From contig JACCIC010000037.1 of the NCBI GenBank assembly GCA_018907035.1, positions 558,001 to 622,000 of the forward strand: a DNA stretch of 64,000 nucleotides. The letters are read 5' to 3'. Positions 12,150 to 24,820 of this stretch are shown in pieces. The notes below the pieces were generated by a model. The model was not told the DNA's origin, searched no databases, and saw only the letters and a list, made by a program, of their open reading frames with translations. The position numbers and the translations under genes were made by a program. The stretch is from Sycobia sp. Sy_11. Taxonomy: Eukaryota > Arthropoda > Insecta > Hymenoptera > Epichrysomallidae. Position 1 is the first letter of the stretch. Each line of letters begins with the position of its first letter.

Positions 12150-12467
12150 CTCTCTTTATCCCTCTCTCTTTCTATCTCTCTCCCTCCCTTTCTCTCTCTT
12201 GTCTCTCGCTCTCTGAGTTACTGTGGGTGATCAACTTAATGCGTTGATGACGAAAAACGAGCGAGAAAGACACACTAACGAGGCAAGCCCGCGTGGCCTA
12301 CATACACTATAATAATATATTATATTATGATAACAGGGATCGCTCAAATACGCATGTCTTTTTCCCCTCCTTCCCTCCTCCCTTTTTCTCTCGTTTTCTT
12401 TTAAACAATGCTACAGAAAATTATATATTTACTCTGAGAACGAAATAGTTTTATCAAGGTGCCTTAT

Positions 12468-12514
<47 letters not shown>
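12150..12514. repeat. pyrimidine-rich patches and a (CT)n array
   Basis: Imperfect CT-rich sequence at about 12150-12212, a C/T-rich stretch near 12358-12402, and a purer CT array at 12470-12514 with one GT unit. Confidence 0.9.
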
Positions 12515-14719
12515 AATACTGTTGGACATAGCTAAACTTAGGAGCTAACATATCTTTAATTGGAGGCCAAATGAGAATGAAGGCAGTTTTAAAAGTTTTT
12601 CTAAGAGTCATAACGATGAAATGATTAAACCGCTGACAGAAGTATCCGTTTAAAAAATAGATTTTTTTATAGTTACCTAATCAATTTTTACTCATCGTCA
12701 TTTGTTCCATATTTCGCGTGTGTTCGGGTGCAGCAGCTCTTGGTGAAATCTACGAACTTTTCATCGGTGTATTTGGCGCACTAAGAATAGCATTGGAAAT
12801 AACTGCGGCTCTCCCAGTATCAAATTTAAATATGTTTTACGCAATGTAGTCTTGCCGTTTTCAGTTCGAATTTGAAGCGAATGTTCCGTTCACTTGTACT
12901 CACGCGCCAATATGACCGATTTCAATTGTAACATTTTTTAATTGATTGCAAGTAAAGTAGCAAATCGTTGAATAAAGTAAACTAATAATCTAAAACACGC
13001 AAATGAATCGTCATACAATTCTTTCCGAACGAACAGAAGAATAATGAATTATGATAAATTGTATTATTTTTTAGGTACAAAATCAAGTTCGTTTCATGTA
13101 ACCTGCAACTATTGTTTATCCGGGTGCATTTTTTTTATTTTTATCCTCATCTACAAGCAGTAGAGATATTTTACCAATTAGTCGAGCAAATATCGTATTC
13201 CGAATGAAATTGACGTTGCTCGTTGCATGTATTTTATATACATGCAACAAACATATACTGCATGTATTTATAATACACGAAGTTGTCATCGATAGTGCTT
13301 ATTGGATTCCGTATATACCTATATATGACCTATAGATAGTAAAATGTAATCAGCTTAGAAGTCGTTTGATTATATAATACAACCAAATACGAAAATTCGG
13401 AAAAATTTTTTTTACGTTCTGAAAATCGTCAAAAATCTTTAAACTTTTAGAGACTTTACAGTTAAAAAATCGAGAGTTCGTAGAGTTTTTTGAACCGCGC
13501 ATAATGCGTACGAGTAGATTTTAACGTCACAATTACAATATTGATCTAGATAGCGGTAAATCTTTTTCTTTTATTATTTGAATTATTCGTTAATTTATAA
13601 TAGGATATCATTTAGATTGTCGAGATTCAAAATAGCGGATTCGCAATGGCAGAAAATTTTGTATAACGGATTTCAAACGTTTTTAATATGAATCAAATAA
13701 AATATAAATCTTACGAATTTTTGAGATACTTAATTGTGATTTTTCACAATTTAACTAACAACATTTTTAATTTAGAAAATAATTGATATAATTTAATTTA
13801 AACAATACGTGATAACCCTATTGTATCCACTGGTTTAAATTTTGACATTCTAATAATATCATATTTGTACAATCTACAATCTGAAAAGAAACGCAGAGAA
13901 AAAATTATGAAAATGTACACAATAAGTGCGGCCGTGTTGAATCCGCTTTTGGGATTTTGCCATTGTTACCACGGATATCCGTATTCAAGGAATCTAAAAC
14001 TCGTATGGCCAAGTCAGATATAGTTTTTCAGTACTGTATCGAAATACTCGCACTTTCTGTAAGCGATATTCCATCAGAAATCACGTAATCACGAATTTTC
14101 TTCAAGACTTATTGAATAGAACAAAAATTATAATGTACGGCTAAATGTATTAGCTAAAATAACATTGATCTGACAAAAAATATAAATTATCCAGATAAAT
14201 CGTTTTTTATCGTAGAACTATAATAAATTATACTATTCGGTTATTTTCATTTATTTAATATATTTCGAATAACTTCAACAAGTAAGTATACACTTTCATT
14301 TTACGAACAAAAAGTTGTTTTTAATGTCATCGTTCCATTTGTGCACGATCATCGATGAAAATTCCAGTCTGAATTATACATTGAATACTCTTAATAAAAA
14401 CAGCATAAGTATTTTATTCGCGCTTTTGGAAGTAGCCCGCTAGAGATTAATTAAAATCTTATTAATTATTTCTTTATTTAAATGCTCTTCTCTTTCGAGT
14501 ATAAAGAGTGGAAAATCGCGTATATAATTCCAGGCGGTGTCATAAAACAAATTTTATATTATCTTTTCTCTTTTGCTTTTTTTTGCGCGTGCCACATATT
14601 TCACCTGTACAATATACGAAACTGTTTTATCTCCTATATATATGTTCAATGAATTTTCGCGCGAGAGGTTGTTTTCGTTTATTCAAGATAAAAACGTCAT
14701 AAATGATTTCGCACTTCTC

Positions 14720-14721
<2 letters not shown>
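12515..14721. other. AT-rich unique sequence without genes
   Basis: More than 2 kb with stops in all frames. The one clear structure is a perfect 11-bp stem with a 5-base loop at 13222-13248. Confidence 0.55.

Positions 14722-14774
<53 letters not shown>
14722..14774. repeat. (TA)n microsatellite
   Basis: About 53 bp of TA. Confidence 0.97.
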
Positions 14775-14776
<2 letters not shown>

Positions 14777-15224
14777 TCACATTTTTGTCATAATTTCACT
14801 TATAAGGGAACATATCGGAGCAGATTAAAAATTTCGTATCTCTTTATTTGCCTTCGACAAAAATTTGTGGAGTGCTCGACAAATGAAGAATTATGCTCAA
14901 GTGACGACGCGCGCGCGTGTGTGTATGTGTGTACGTGTGCGTGTACGTAAAAAAGTAAGTACAGCCGAAAAACGTCATACATGCCAGATTAAAAAAAGGC
15001 TCTCTGTTTCGAGGATCCATTAATTCGTAAATGTGCTGAAATTTCAACGAGAAAAATAGCAGACGCGGAGGGGTGGAGGGAGATTGTATGTGGATCTCAC
15101 GCAGTTTAAGCCAAAAGAGGAATGCGCATTAGAATTATTTAAGGCCGAAAGAAGCCGCACGCTTTAATCTAGTTTTAATGCCTGGTCTTACGGCCGGCGC
15201 TTAGGAGAGCACAGGCCAGTATAG

Positions 15225-15226
<2 letters not shown>
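14775..15226. other. unique sequence with a short CG/TG alternating patch
   Basis: CGCGCGCGTGTGTGTATGTGTG near 14909-14940 is another potential Z-DNA patch. No gene seen. Confidence 0.5.

Positions 15227-15266
<40 letters not shown>
15227..15266. repeat. (TA)n microsatellite
   Basis: About 40 bp of TA. Confidence 0.97.
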
Positions 15267-15275
<9 letters not shown>

Positions 15276-15409
15276 ACTCGTTCACCGCGTAATTGGAGTT
15301 ACCTTATACACCGCGTCACGTCCTGATGCAGGCAGCCGTTAAGGATCCACGCTTGGGAAACGAGTTTTAGCGCACAATTTTGCACGCGCGCGGGCATCCC
15401 ACGTATACC

Positions 15410-15609
15410 ACTCTCTCTGTCTCTCTCTTCTCTCTCTCTCTGTCTCTCTCTCTTTCTTTTTTTCTCTCTCACTCGCTGCATCCTTCAGCCCTCTATGCAT
15501 GTAAACCCAGCCATTGCAATTCCTCTCTTTTCGCGGCAGCGCACAGCATCGCCGCCCGCTGAGTAAAAAAGAAGGACGAGTTGCGCGAGGCGATGTCAGA
15601 GTGTACGGA

Positions 15610-15652
<43 letters not shown>
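15410..15652. repeat. CT-rich tract and (GA)n array facing each other
   Basis: An interrupted CT array at about 15410-15473 is followed by a pure GA array at 15612-15652. Being complementary and about 140 bp apart, they could pair as a fold-back. The ORFs here are RERERE and SLSLSL artefacts. Confidence 0.93.
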
Positions 15653-15658
<6 letters not shown>

Positions 15659-15829
15659 TACATAAATTTTTCATGGTTGAAATATGTATATAAAAAAAAG
15701 CCCTCCTTGAGAGGGAAAGAGTGAGAGAGAAATCCAGCGCTCACTCCTTGTTCTCTATCCTCCTTCGGCATTCTCCTCCTCTCACCTTCCAGCCTTGACT
15801 TTTCATCTCTTTATCATCGCATTTTGCCT

Positions 15830-16131
15830 CCCCCACCTCTCTTTTTCTCTCATTTTCCGCGGACCTTTGTCGAGGGACGCGCGGTACCGAAGCGAGAGAG
15901 AGCACCAGACAGGGGCCTCGTCAGTCTCGCGATGCTCTCTCGCGTCTGTCTGACGCGGGCGACGCGACGGTTTAAAGCGAACACGCCAGACAGCGAGAGA
16001 GAACGACGACGAGGGAGGGGCGAAAGGGGAAGGGAGCGCGTGTATGTGGCGAGAGAGCCGTATGATGCGGAGAGGGAGGCGATAGTTTCGTCATGGAAAC
16101 CCTCCCTTTTTGTGGATCCCGTCTACGTTAC

Positions 16132-16177
<46 letters not shown>

Positions 16178-16369
16178 CGAGTGGTATGAGGTGCTCAGCC
16201 ATTGTTGCATGGCCACCTGATGGCGCCTAATGATTCTCTGCGCGCGCGGGCAGCTGATGCTGCAACACATATCTTCTATATATGTGCGCCTGCTACAGGC
16301 AAGATTGTGCGCGATGGAGGGAAGGCGACCCTGCTGCTAGACTAAAGACAAATAGAAAAAGAAAGAAAA

Positions 16370-16409
<40 letters not shown>
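15830..16409. repeat. CpG/purine-rich stretch with two (GA)n arrays
   Basis: CpG-rich sequence at about 15850-16060, a GA array at 16135-16173 and another at 16373-16409. The plus-strand ORF at 15824-16189 has no recognisable domain and ends in the GA array. Confidence 0.85.
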
Positions 16410-16412
<3 letters not shown>

Positions 16413-18400
16413 AGAGATTATTTTAGAAGCAGACGTGAGAATTATAAAGAGTAAAAGTGAAAAGTGATCCGGTGTTTCGGCCGGTGCAGCATAAGGGGGA
16501 CTTGTAAGCATCGGGATTAAACTATTGTTGCTATACCGAGTGAACTGTGGCACGTACCGATGCAGCCAAGTGCGACATCCTCTCGTATTTATTTGATTTC
16601 GGCGATAAATCAACTATAATACACAAAACATTAATGATGCATATCATTGTTCGCACGAGCATTATTATATATTGTTTTTACAACATTTTATTCCTATGGA
16701 TGTACGAACCTATCTTTTAGTAGATAATCGGGAGCGCTAAGAGAGAGTTTTGTATGCAATTATATATCACTTAGTATATAATCCCCTTGTTCATTAAGAA
16801 TTAAATTGGCTCATTCTAGAGGTGGGGTTCATTCGTGACTTTAAATGATTATGTTCTTATGTTACTTGATTAATTACAGAAACTCGATATTTTTTTTCAG
16901 TTTCTTTGGAAAATTCACATTGTATGAAAAATGTAAAAACGAAAAATTTTTTTTAAAACACTATTTCGTGTATCGAAGAAATATGGTTTCTTCATAAAAT
17001 TAACCTTATATTTCTTGAAATATCGACAAAAAAATATTATATTGGTTTAAAAAATGTCCATTTTGAGACCTTGCAATTGGCAAAAAACGACTAAACTAAC
17101 TTAAAAACATAAAATACTTAGTGATGTGTTCGGTTACCTAGGGAAACTAGAATTACATACAGAACCCTCTCTACTAGTCCGTGCGATCCGACTAATATTT
17201 TACAAAGAAAGTATCATATAGTATTCAAAAATATTAGAAAAGAGAATAAAGAATTTTACAATAAGAGTCTGTATTTTATCAATCGTAGAAACAGTTGTTT
17301 ACTTAGCCTCGGTAAATATGTATTTTATACATTAACTTTATAATTAACAATTTTTCAGTGTCCATATACTTTGCATATATATTGTATAATATAATTATAC
17401 ATTGCATAGCATGGCGGCAAGCTTAGCACGCGATTCAATTCCACAGACCATGAGAGTTTTATCGTATATTTAGTATACTATATAATCGCATGCGAATGCA
17501 TTAATTAGCGTAACATTTGCACTTTCCTTTTGTTCTACCATGTTATAAATGAAAGAAAAAAGATTTCTGTAAAAATGAAATGTAACAATGGGGTTATGTT
17601 AGTATTGTTCGAATGCAGGTTTCTTTTAATGTGTGCCTATTCAATGACAGGTACGTCGACAATTCAGTTGTATAATTATATTAGTTACATGCTATCTATT
17701 TAACAAAAGTTCGATTTGTTTAAATTTTTTCTTAAATTTGAATATTAAGAAAATATTATTTTATACGCATTTTTTATCTATTCCATAAATATATTTAACG
17801 TCCAACAGTTCTATTGTCTTTTTTTTGTCACAATGTCTGACTTTATTCACAAAGCAACGGTGTTCTTTTTCATTTAAAAAAACAATAGGAATATTCTAAA
17901 TACGGCGCCATTTTTTTACATATATTGTTATAAAAAGAGAGGGCTGATTTACTTTTTACACTATAATATAAATTACAGTATGATTCATTGGCACTTGTTG
18001 TATGCTTAATAAGAACAAGTAAACAAATTAAAAAAAAATTTAAGCAGTTTATATTTTACCCAATCTAAAAACATACGGTATAATATACAGTTTTAAAAAG
18101 TCATTGATAATATACTTTTTCAAAATGAAAAAATAATCAAACGCAACTAAATTAAAGTCTTCTCATATTTTAAAGAAACATAATCTGCTGCTCAGCTCCT
18201 GACTCGCTACTGCTCGAATTTGGAAAACGTGATTAGTCTCGAACTGCCACCCGCACTGACTATTGACTGCACCGACGCCGGATGATTAACTATATCAATG
18301 AAAAAATAACATTTACATATATGTTCTCCCCACAGGAGGTGCGATAAGTATGGAATAATAAATGACGAAAAGGCCTGTATTAGCAGGCGTATATGCGTAT
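16410..18400. other. AT-rich unique sequence, no gene
   Basis: About 2 kb with no open frame, microsatellite or transposon similarity that I can see. Confidence 0.55.
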
Positions 18401-18810
18401 CTCACGGCTCGGCAGCTGAAGCGCACACGTGGGAAGTGGGGGAGGGGGGTATCGATCGCGGTGCCTTCACCCCCTCCCCACACCACTCCGTATTATCGAC
18501 CCCTTTAAAATTCGACGCGCCCGAAAAATTTCTCTCGTCCCGCAGAACGCCCGAAACTTTGACGACGACGCCAGGGAAGCTCATCGCCCTCTACATTCAT
18601 AACGATTTCTATAATATTTATCGGATCGACGAAAGAAGCCGCCACGGAACCGGATTACCGGAACCAGAGCTCGAGCGTCTCTATCTTTTTTTTATCCACC
18701 TCTTGATTACTCAATCAGCTCCCCCCGATCCTTCTATACATAGCTGGGACTCGCATTTCCGTATCTCCGAAGTTTCATACCTATTTCTTTTTTTTTCTAA
18801 CTAATACACC
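18400..18810. other. GC-richer block with overlapping ORFs on both strands
   Basis: Includes CACGTG near 18426 and a G-rich stretch. A 122-codon plus-strand frame (18436-18804, starting at GTG) is free of simple repeats, and a 60-codon minus-strand ORF overlaps it. Neither shows a known domain. This could be a first exon or a conserved non-coding block; I cannot choose. Confidence 0.25.
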
Positions 18811-19354
18811 GCGCTCGTTTATTGTCTCTTCCATTCTCTCTTGATCTGAAGCAACTTGGCTCTTTTCTAAAAAGAAAAAACAACATAAGAAAAAAGTAGA
18901 AGTAAACGTTGTAGCAAATAGTTAAGAATGAAAAAGCGTACAATATCGGGTGTAGATTTTATAGAGGAGACAGCGCGCGCGGCGCGGGCATGTGCGCGTT
19001 GGCCGCTGCACTGCGGAGAAAGAGAAAAAGAGACGGAGGAAGGAGGGAGAGCGAGCACGCCGGCGTATACACTATATACACAAAAGTTCATTGACCCTGT
19101 AATATAGCATGGGTGCACTGTGAACACTCAAAGCGAGAACACTATGCATTATATATATATATACATATATAATATAAAAGCCGACGGCGAGAGGCGTGCA
19201 TCACCCCGCTCCCCTTCCCCTTCACTCTTCTATTCCTCTATCGCCACCGGCATGCTCACTGTAAACAAACAAAGCCATTTGAATCGCGCGCCCGGTAGAC
19301 ATTAGTGCGTGTGCATGCAAGATGATTTTGAAAAATTTATCTTTTCTTCCCTCC

Positions 19355-19358
<4 letters not shown>

Positions 19359-19393
<35 letters not shown>

Positions 19394-19440
19394 TCTTTCT
19401 CTCTTTGTCTTCCCCTCTCTCTCTCTCTCTCTCTCTCCCT
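19359..19440. repeat. interrupted (CT)n microsatellite
   Basis: CT array with TTTGTCTTT interruptions, about 80 bp. Confidence 0.96.
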
Positions 19441-20150
19441 CTCCCTCTCTTTCTCGTATAGAATGGTGTGAATTTTGTCACGAAAAAGTAGAGCTTCTAA
19501 CAAGCTAGAATAATAGTCGCATCTATATACAGTCGTACACCGATCACCCCATGGGCTTCTCTCTATTTTTTGGTCCAGATTATTTGTACTCATTTACGTT
19601 CACTTCAAACGCGTCACTCGTATCCAGATTCTCTGTATTTATATACACCTGCTCTCAGTTCGGAATTGCTGTTTCGTTACCTTGGTCCCGGCAACAGCCG
19701 CATTCGCATCCCTGTATTATTTCGTCAACTTACGACTCGCGTTTGAAAATTCTCTTAGTCCTCATATTCACCGGATTATAAAGTCTCAACGTACTTGCCG
19801 GTTATGCACATGTAAAGCGTAATTAATTTTATTGCTCGGAGTACTTTTAAATGAAAATTTCCCGTCTACTATTCCTCACCGGGTTGATTAGCGAACGCGG
19901 AGAAAATGTCGCGAGTGTACGTAGTTTTATAATACGTAAATACCATGTACAGTGTTCGATAATCCCGAAGCCTGTTTGGAGCTTTAGCACGCACGTGCTT
20001 AAGGCGTGAAATCCTGCTAGGATTTTGTCTAATTTATATTGGAATTAAAGTCGCGGTACTCAATTTGCTACCGGTAATTTAAAAAAAGCGTGGGCGCACC
20101 AATATAGCGGATAATCCGCAAAGCGGTTCAACCGGATATCCAGACGTGGC

Positions 20151-20152
<2 letters not shown>
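19441..20152. other. unique sequence, no recognised gene
   Basis: A 76-codon plus-strand ORF (19551-19781) has no motif I recognise. Base content is fairly balanced. Confidence 0.45.

Positions 20153-20196
<44 letters not shown>
20153..20196. repeat. (TA)n microsatellite
   Basis: About 44 bp of TA. The minus-strand ORF at 20079-20441 runs through it; its repeat-free N-terminal part (about 80 codons, several Cys) shows no known family signature. Confidence 0.95.
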
Positions 20197-20199
<3 letters not shown>

Positions 20200-20681
20200 A
20201 TTTGTAGTTGTTGATTATTCGAATTTAACAGCTGGGGAGCTGATAAATATTTTACCCAAACACCGACTAACTCGGGCAAGCTACAGCACTTTTTCGTGCA
20301 CGAGCCTCCATAATGAGATTCGAATGGTAGGGACTTTTCTGACGGAGAACCTCTGCAGTGGATTGATTGCGTAATATTAATGCAAGCTGAAGAGTTAAGT
20401 ACTGGGTCGGTGTTGGAAAAGAACTTTTCAAAAGGCGCCATGATGAAAAAAAAAGTAAATAAATAGATATACAGATGGAACAGTATATTTATTTTTAATC
20501 GAATTATAGATAACTGTTTGTTTTTATTTTCTGATTATCAAAAACTATTGTTGCCATTATATGTAGCACTATTCTATGATATAAATATCTGAGTATTACT
20601 ATTTTATTTTTATCTATTGATCTTTATGTGTTGCTTTGAAGAATCGTAGTCAAATTTTAATATGTAAAAATTTCCAATTCC

Positions 20682-20686
<5 letters not shown>

Positions 20687-20739
<53 letters not shown>
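20687..20739. repeat. (TA)n microsatellite
   Basis: About 53 bp of TA in AT-rich sequence. The flanks (20197-20686 and 20740-21190) hold nothing else that I can support. Confidence 0.97.
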
Positions 20740-20742
<3 letters not shown>

Positions 20743-21195
20743 CATGATTCTACGAATTTTACTTTGTAGAACAATAATGAAACTTGTATAAAACCGACAT
20801 TTGATGAAATCAAATTGAAGATTAAGATACTTTCTTTCAGACCTGTATAGAATAGTAAATAATTTAGTTGATAATTAAAGATTGTCTGCTTGTGCCGTAA
20901 AATAAATAAAATGTTCACATCTATATTGGATTAAAAATACGTGGAAAACACGGGATCATCACAAAATGGCTTCTCATGCGTTATATTAATATTCCATCAA
21001 TCCTTTTTGGAAATCACTGCACCTTTCCCTATCTTTTCCGTCAGTATAAAAAATATCAATCATATCTTCGGTACACAAATAATAAAAAAGAAAAATCATC
21101 CCGGGAGCCAGGAAACGCGCAAGTCCATTAAGGAAAAATGTTTCATACAGACAGATCTTTCAAAATAAAGAAAATACAACGCACTTCAGCTTCCT

Positions 21196-21196
<1 letters not shown>

Positions 21197-21229
<33 letters not shown>

Positions 21230-21379
21230 TTTCTTTCCCGGTCTCTTTCACATTTTCTCTTAGCGCTGATGTCAATTATATATATGCATATATTGCATTA
21301 AAATACGCTTTTCTGCATACTGCGTCCTGTACCGCTCTAGAAAATTTCGATCCATGTGAGAAATGGAAAGTGAGTGAGT

Positions 21380-21446
<67 letters not shown>
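21197..21446. repeat. (CT)n, then (GTGA)n and (GA)n
   Basis: An interrupted CT array at about 21197-21232; later four GTGA units lead into about 60 bp of pure GA ending at 21446. Confidence 0.95.
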
Positions 21447-21449
<3 letters not shown>

Positions 21450-21534
21450 TATCATCCATGATTACTATCATCAGCTATATACGGCATATAATACAGCTTA
21501 GCACCGCAATATTTATATCGTGCCAGCCACCCTC

Positions 21535-21568
<34 letters not shown>

Positions 21569-21870
21569 CTCCTTAATACGTTTCGCTGCGCATAATTTTT
21601 TCACCTCTCGTGCGTTCGCGCACGCTTCCTCTCCTTCATCCTTCATCTATATACTATACACGATGCATTTTCTCTCGTCCTCCCCAACCCCCTCTTTTTC
21701 TCCCTTGCTCCCACTTCGCATATGCGCCGCACTTGCATTTTTAGCACTCTGCACGTACCTACCAGCGTGCGGCACGCGCGTGGGCGGGCAAATCTCTCTC
21801 TCTCTCTCTCTCTCACTCTCTCCCGCTCTGGCGCTGGTCGTGAAGGCCAAAGGAGGGAGATGGAAGGGTT

Positions 21871-21946
<76 letters not shown>
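21535..21946. repeat. CT arrays and a fused (TA)n(GA)n array
   Basis: CT arrays lie at 21535-21564 and about 21790-21815. At 21872-21910 a TA array passes without a break into a GA array at 21911-21946. The sequence between is CpG-rich. All ORFs here read through the arrays and are artefacts. Confidence 0.94.
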
Positions 21947-21949
<3 letters not shown>

Positions 21950-23300
21950 CGCTGTTGCACAGGTAGACGGTCGACTTCGAGCCCCTCCTATACGTAGGTA
22001 CAAGATAAAAGCCTTGTTTGTTTTACGATCGGCAATAGAAAATTCATGAAATTCGTAGGACACCGATCGATATATAAACGTAAGCATTAATCAATTAAAA
22101 TTTGACGAAAATTTATTTATTATAAAGCAAGATATCAGTTGTTCTAAAATCTCACTTTCAGCACGGAGTCTTATGGAGCATGGCAGTTTCATCTAGAACA
22201 ACTACTAATCATTAAGTTACCGAGGATATAAATACGAGAAATATTTTTATTATCTATATAGATAACATTTCAAAGTTGTAACGTTTACATTATACATATA
22301 TATATATATAAGCCTGGTCCAAACTGACCGTTCGAACGGCTTAACTGAAAAAAATTGTAATTAAGCTTTATAAATAAATTTACTGTTTTACTTTTCTGCT
22401 TAAAAATTGTATACGCAAAAAATTGTACACGTAAAAGGCAAATTCATAACTTTTTATATGGCCTTATGGCTTATCGAATGCAGGTCACATGTTTGGGTAA
22501 TAAGATTTTTTTTTGGTTTTATATCAGATAACCTAATCGTATTACGCTCTAATTCAGTAACAGAAAATATTTTTTGCCCCGATTTTCACTGTGTTTATTA
22601 AATTCGTAAAGGTATTGGATCTTAAGACGTTAATGATTTTTCGACAATAATTTTTCAAATTATCGTATTTTGTGTAATCGGTAGGTACTTCTCGGTCGAA
22701 TAGCACTATTATGCCAGCGTAAAAAATTTATGATCCATCCCAGTTCCTAGCTACATACAAGCTGTTAACAGAGATGCCAATGACAGACTTTTTTATAGAT
22801 TTGCGTATCATCGAATATCGGGTCAGTCTTTTCGAGTTGAAATAAAACGACACTTAAGAAATCAACAAACCTGAAAGATCTGTTACGAATGTCAACGTTC
22901 GACGATTGCACAAGCGCGCTGCCTCGGTGCCACTATAGCTGCCAAACCAAGCGTTGATCGATCCTTAGTGTATTTAATGTTCATCCTGATGCCAGTATGC
23001 TGCGAGCAATACTGGACCATAATATCTAGGGTAAATTGAAATAAAAAACTTGAAAATAGCTCGGGAAATGTTTTTACGATGCAATTAGTATTTATCAGAC
23101 CTCAAATTGTCCATAATCATTCTTATATCGTGTGTATAAGATATATATAATTTTTCTCCGTCAGCACATTTTCTTCGAAAATTCAATCTACGTTGACTTC
23201 AGGCAATTGTGTAATTTTTTTTTCTTTTTTGATAAAAGATATTGAAAAAAAAACAGGGTTGCACAAACGAACGAACGGAGAAAAGGAGACCGAGTGTTAA
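21950..23300. other. unique sequence; possible 3' UTR of the minus-strand exon
   Basis: If the minus-strand exon at 23309-23458 is real, its 3' UTR would run leftward here. A minus-strand AATAAA lies at 22594-22599. No other feature is recognised. Confidence 0.3.
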
Positions 23301-23308
23301 AGATTGTA

Positions 23309-23458
23309 TTAGGGGAATGTGTTGGCGGAGATTGCGCGCCATTCTCCTCCTCGCAGTGTTCCGTTATGTATTTCAGTAAACTCTTCGGCCATCGGAGATA
23401 CGCTCGATTCAGCCATATCCGGCTCGGAGGGCACATTGTGTTCGCTTGGTATAATAAT
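23309..23458 (-). CDS. possible terminal coding exon, product unknown
   Basis: On the minus strand a pyrimidine-rich run ending TTTTCAG (23470-23464) is followed by TATAG and then an open frame of 49 codons ending in TAA at 23311-23309. The residues look protein-like: an acidic middle with PSEPDMAESS and AEEFTEIHNG, and a tail reading GGEWRAISANTFP before the stop. To stay open the acceptor must be the AG at 23460-23459, just past the stronger CAG; tandem acceptors are common. The other minus-strand frames and the plus strand are also fairly open, so frame alone does not prove coding. I do not recognise a family. Further exons would lie to the right. A CpG-balanced chance ORF is the alternative. 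Confidence 0.3.
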   Translation of the reverse strand: MIIPSEHNVPSEPDMAESSVSPMAEEFTEIHNGTLRGGEWRAISANTFP

Positions 23459-23602
23459 CTATACTGAAAACGAGAGTGAAACAGTGCCAATCACAGTATG
23501 GGAATTGGGAAAGCTCCCTCTACCATGTGTCTGTGTAGTATGAATGTGGTGCATCAAGAAATTGATTCGATCGTGCGACACCCCCTCCCATGCACATATA
23601 CA

Positions 23603-23616
23603 TGCACGCGCGCGCA

Positions 23617-23663
<47 letters not shown>
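23603..23663. repeat. (CA/CG)n followed by (GA)n
   Basis: A short CGCGCGCACAC alternation leads into about 43 bp of GA (23621-23663). Confidence 0.96.
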
Positions 23664-23665
<2 letters not shown>

Positions 23666-24433
23666 AGGATCATTCGAAAACAAATTTAATGTTTTCTCAG
23701 ACAATTAACGAAGGCTGATCATTTTTTAATCTTATTTTTCTATAGTGGTGTTTCACTTAATCCGATTCTTTGGAATAACTTATATTATTCTAATTACAGA
23801 TCTCCATTTTCACTTTTACATCTATATATAAAATAGAAGACTATCATTTGTTCAGGGATTTAAAATTAATATTTAACAATGTTCGTAGTAGTTTATCGAA
23901 CAGGAGGCTCCAGCATGTCGATTTGTATCAACGAGGGGCCTTGAACGGGTGTGTGCAAATCGAACTCAGATTAACCGATATAGATTGTGCAACTACGTAA
24001 TTCTTCCATTCACAGATATGCCTAAAGTCTCGCCTAAAGTTGAATATATTCAATAATTCAGTTGATACGCAGCAGAAAACAGATTTATTCCGGTATTGAT
24101 CTTCATTCTGTCATTTGGAAACTGAGCGCAATGCGCCATAGAGACACACGTTTGCATCTTTTTATTTCCAATAGATCCAAACACAGCGTTTCCATGTGTA
24201 AGACGCAATATGATTTCTTGATATATATATAGTCATAAAATACTATCTTACTCGACCATTTTACTTTTATGAATACGTGGTAAAATATGATGACTATAGT
24301 ATATAGGCAAAGATTGTCGAAACGCAATTTGGAAACTAGTTTTATTAACGGGGCGATATTGTCAGACAGATAAATGCTATGGTGTAGGAACGCTCGTAAA
24401 TCTATTCTATGTCGCTATATAGAGGAATAGTAC

Positions 24434-24435
<2 letters not shown>
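23664..24435. other. AT-rich unique sequence, nothing recognised
   Basis: One 74-codon minus-strand ORF of unremarkable composition. Confidence 0.5.
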
Positions 24436-24478
<43 letters not shown>

Positions 24479-24493
24479 CAGACAGACAGACAG
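24436..24493. repeat. (GA)n followed by (GACA)n
   Basis: About 35 bp of GA then five GACA units; probably one array diverging into another. Confidence 0.96.
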
Positions 24494-24686
24494 GAAGAGA
24501 AGAGGGGGTCAAACTGTGTTTTTAGAGTGGTGATGAGCGCAGCTGATAAAATGACATTGAAATCGCACGATAACGGCGTTATTACGCGGGCATCCGGGTG
24601 CCCGGATCGATGCGCGCATCCTCCTCGTCCCGCCCTCAATCGTCCTACCATCCGCTGCACATCCAAGTGTTCAACTGCTAAAGCCA

Positions 24687-24689
<3 letters not shown>

Positions 24690-24730
<41 letters not shown>

Positions 24731-24766
24731 GTTTCATTTGAATTCATGAAAACAATTTTCGAGCGT

Positions 24767-24818
<52 letters not shown>
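24690..24818. repeat. two (TA)n arrays 44 bp apart
   Basis: TA runs at 24690-24724 and 24769-24818. Confidence 0.97.

Positions 24819-24820
<2 letters not shown>

Noticed and set aside
12100..12150. TGGTATAGTTGG resembling a tRNA A box
   Set aside because: No B box (GGTTCGAnTCC), no acceptor stem or cloverleaf downstream; chance similarity.
18436..18804. 122-codon plus-strand frame from a GTG start
   Set aside because: No ATG, no domain and no splice context; recorded only as a GC-richer block.
20079..20441. Cys-containing minus-strand ORF as a secreted peptide
   Set aside because: No signal peptide and no regular Cys pattern, and the frame continues through a TA array.
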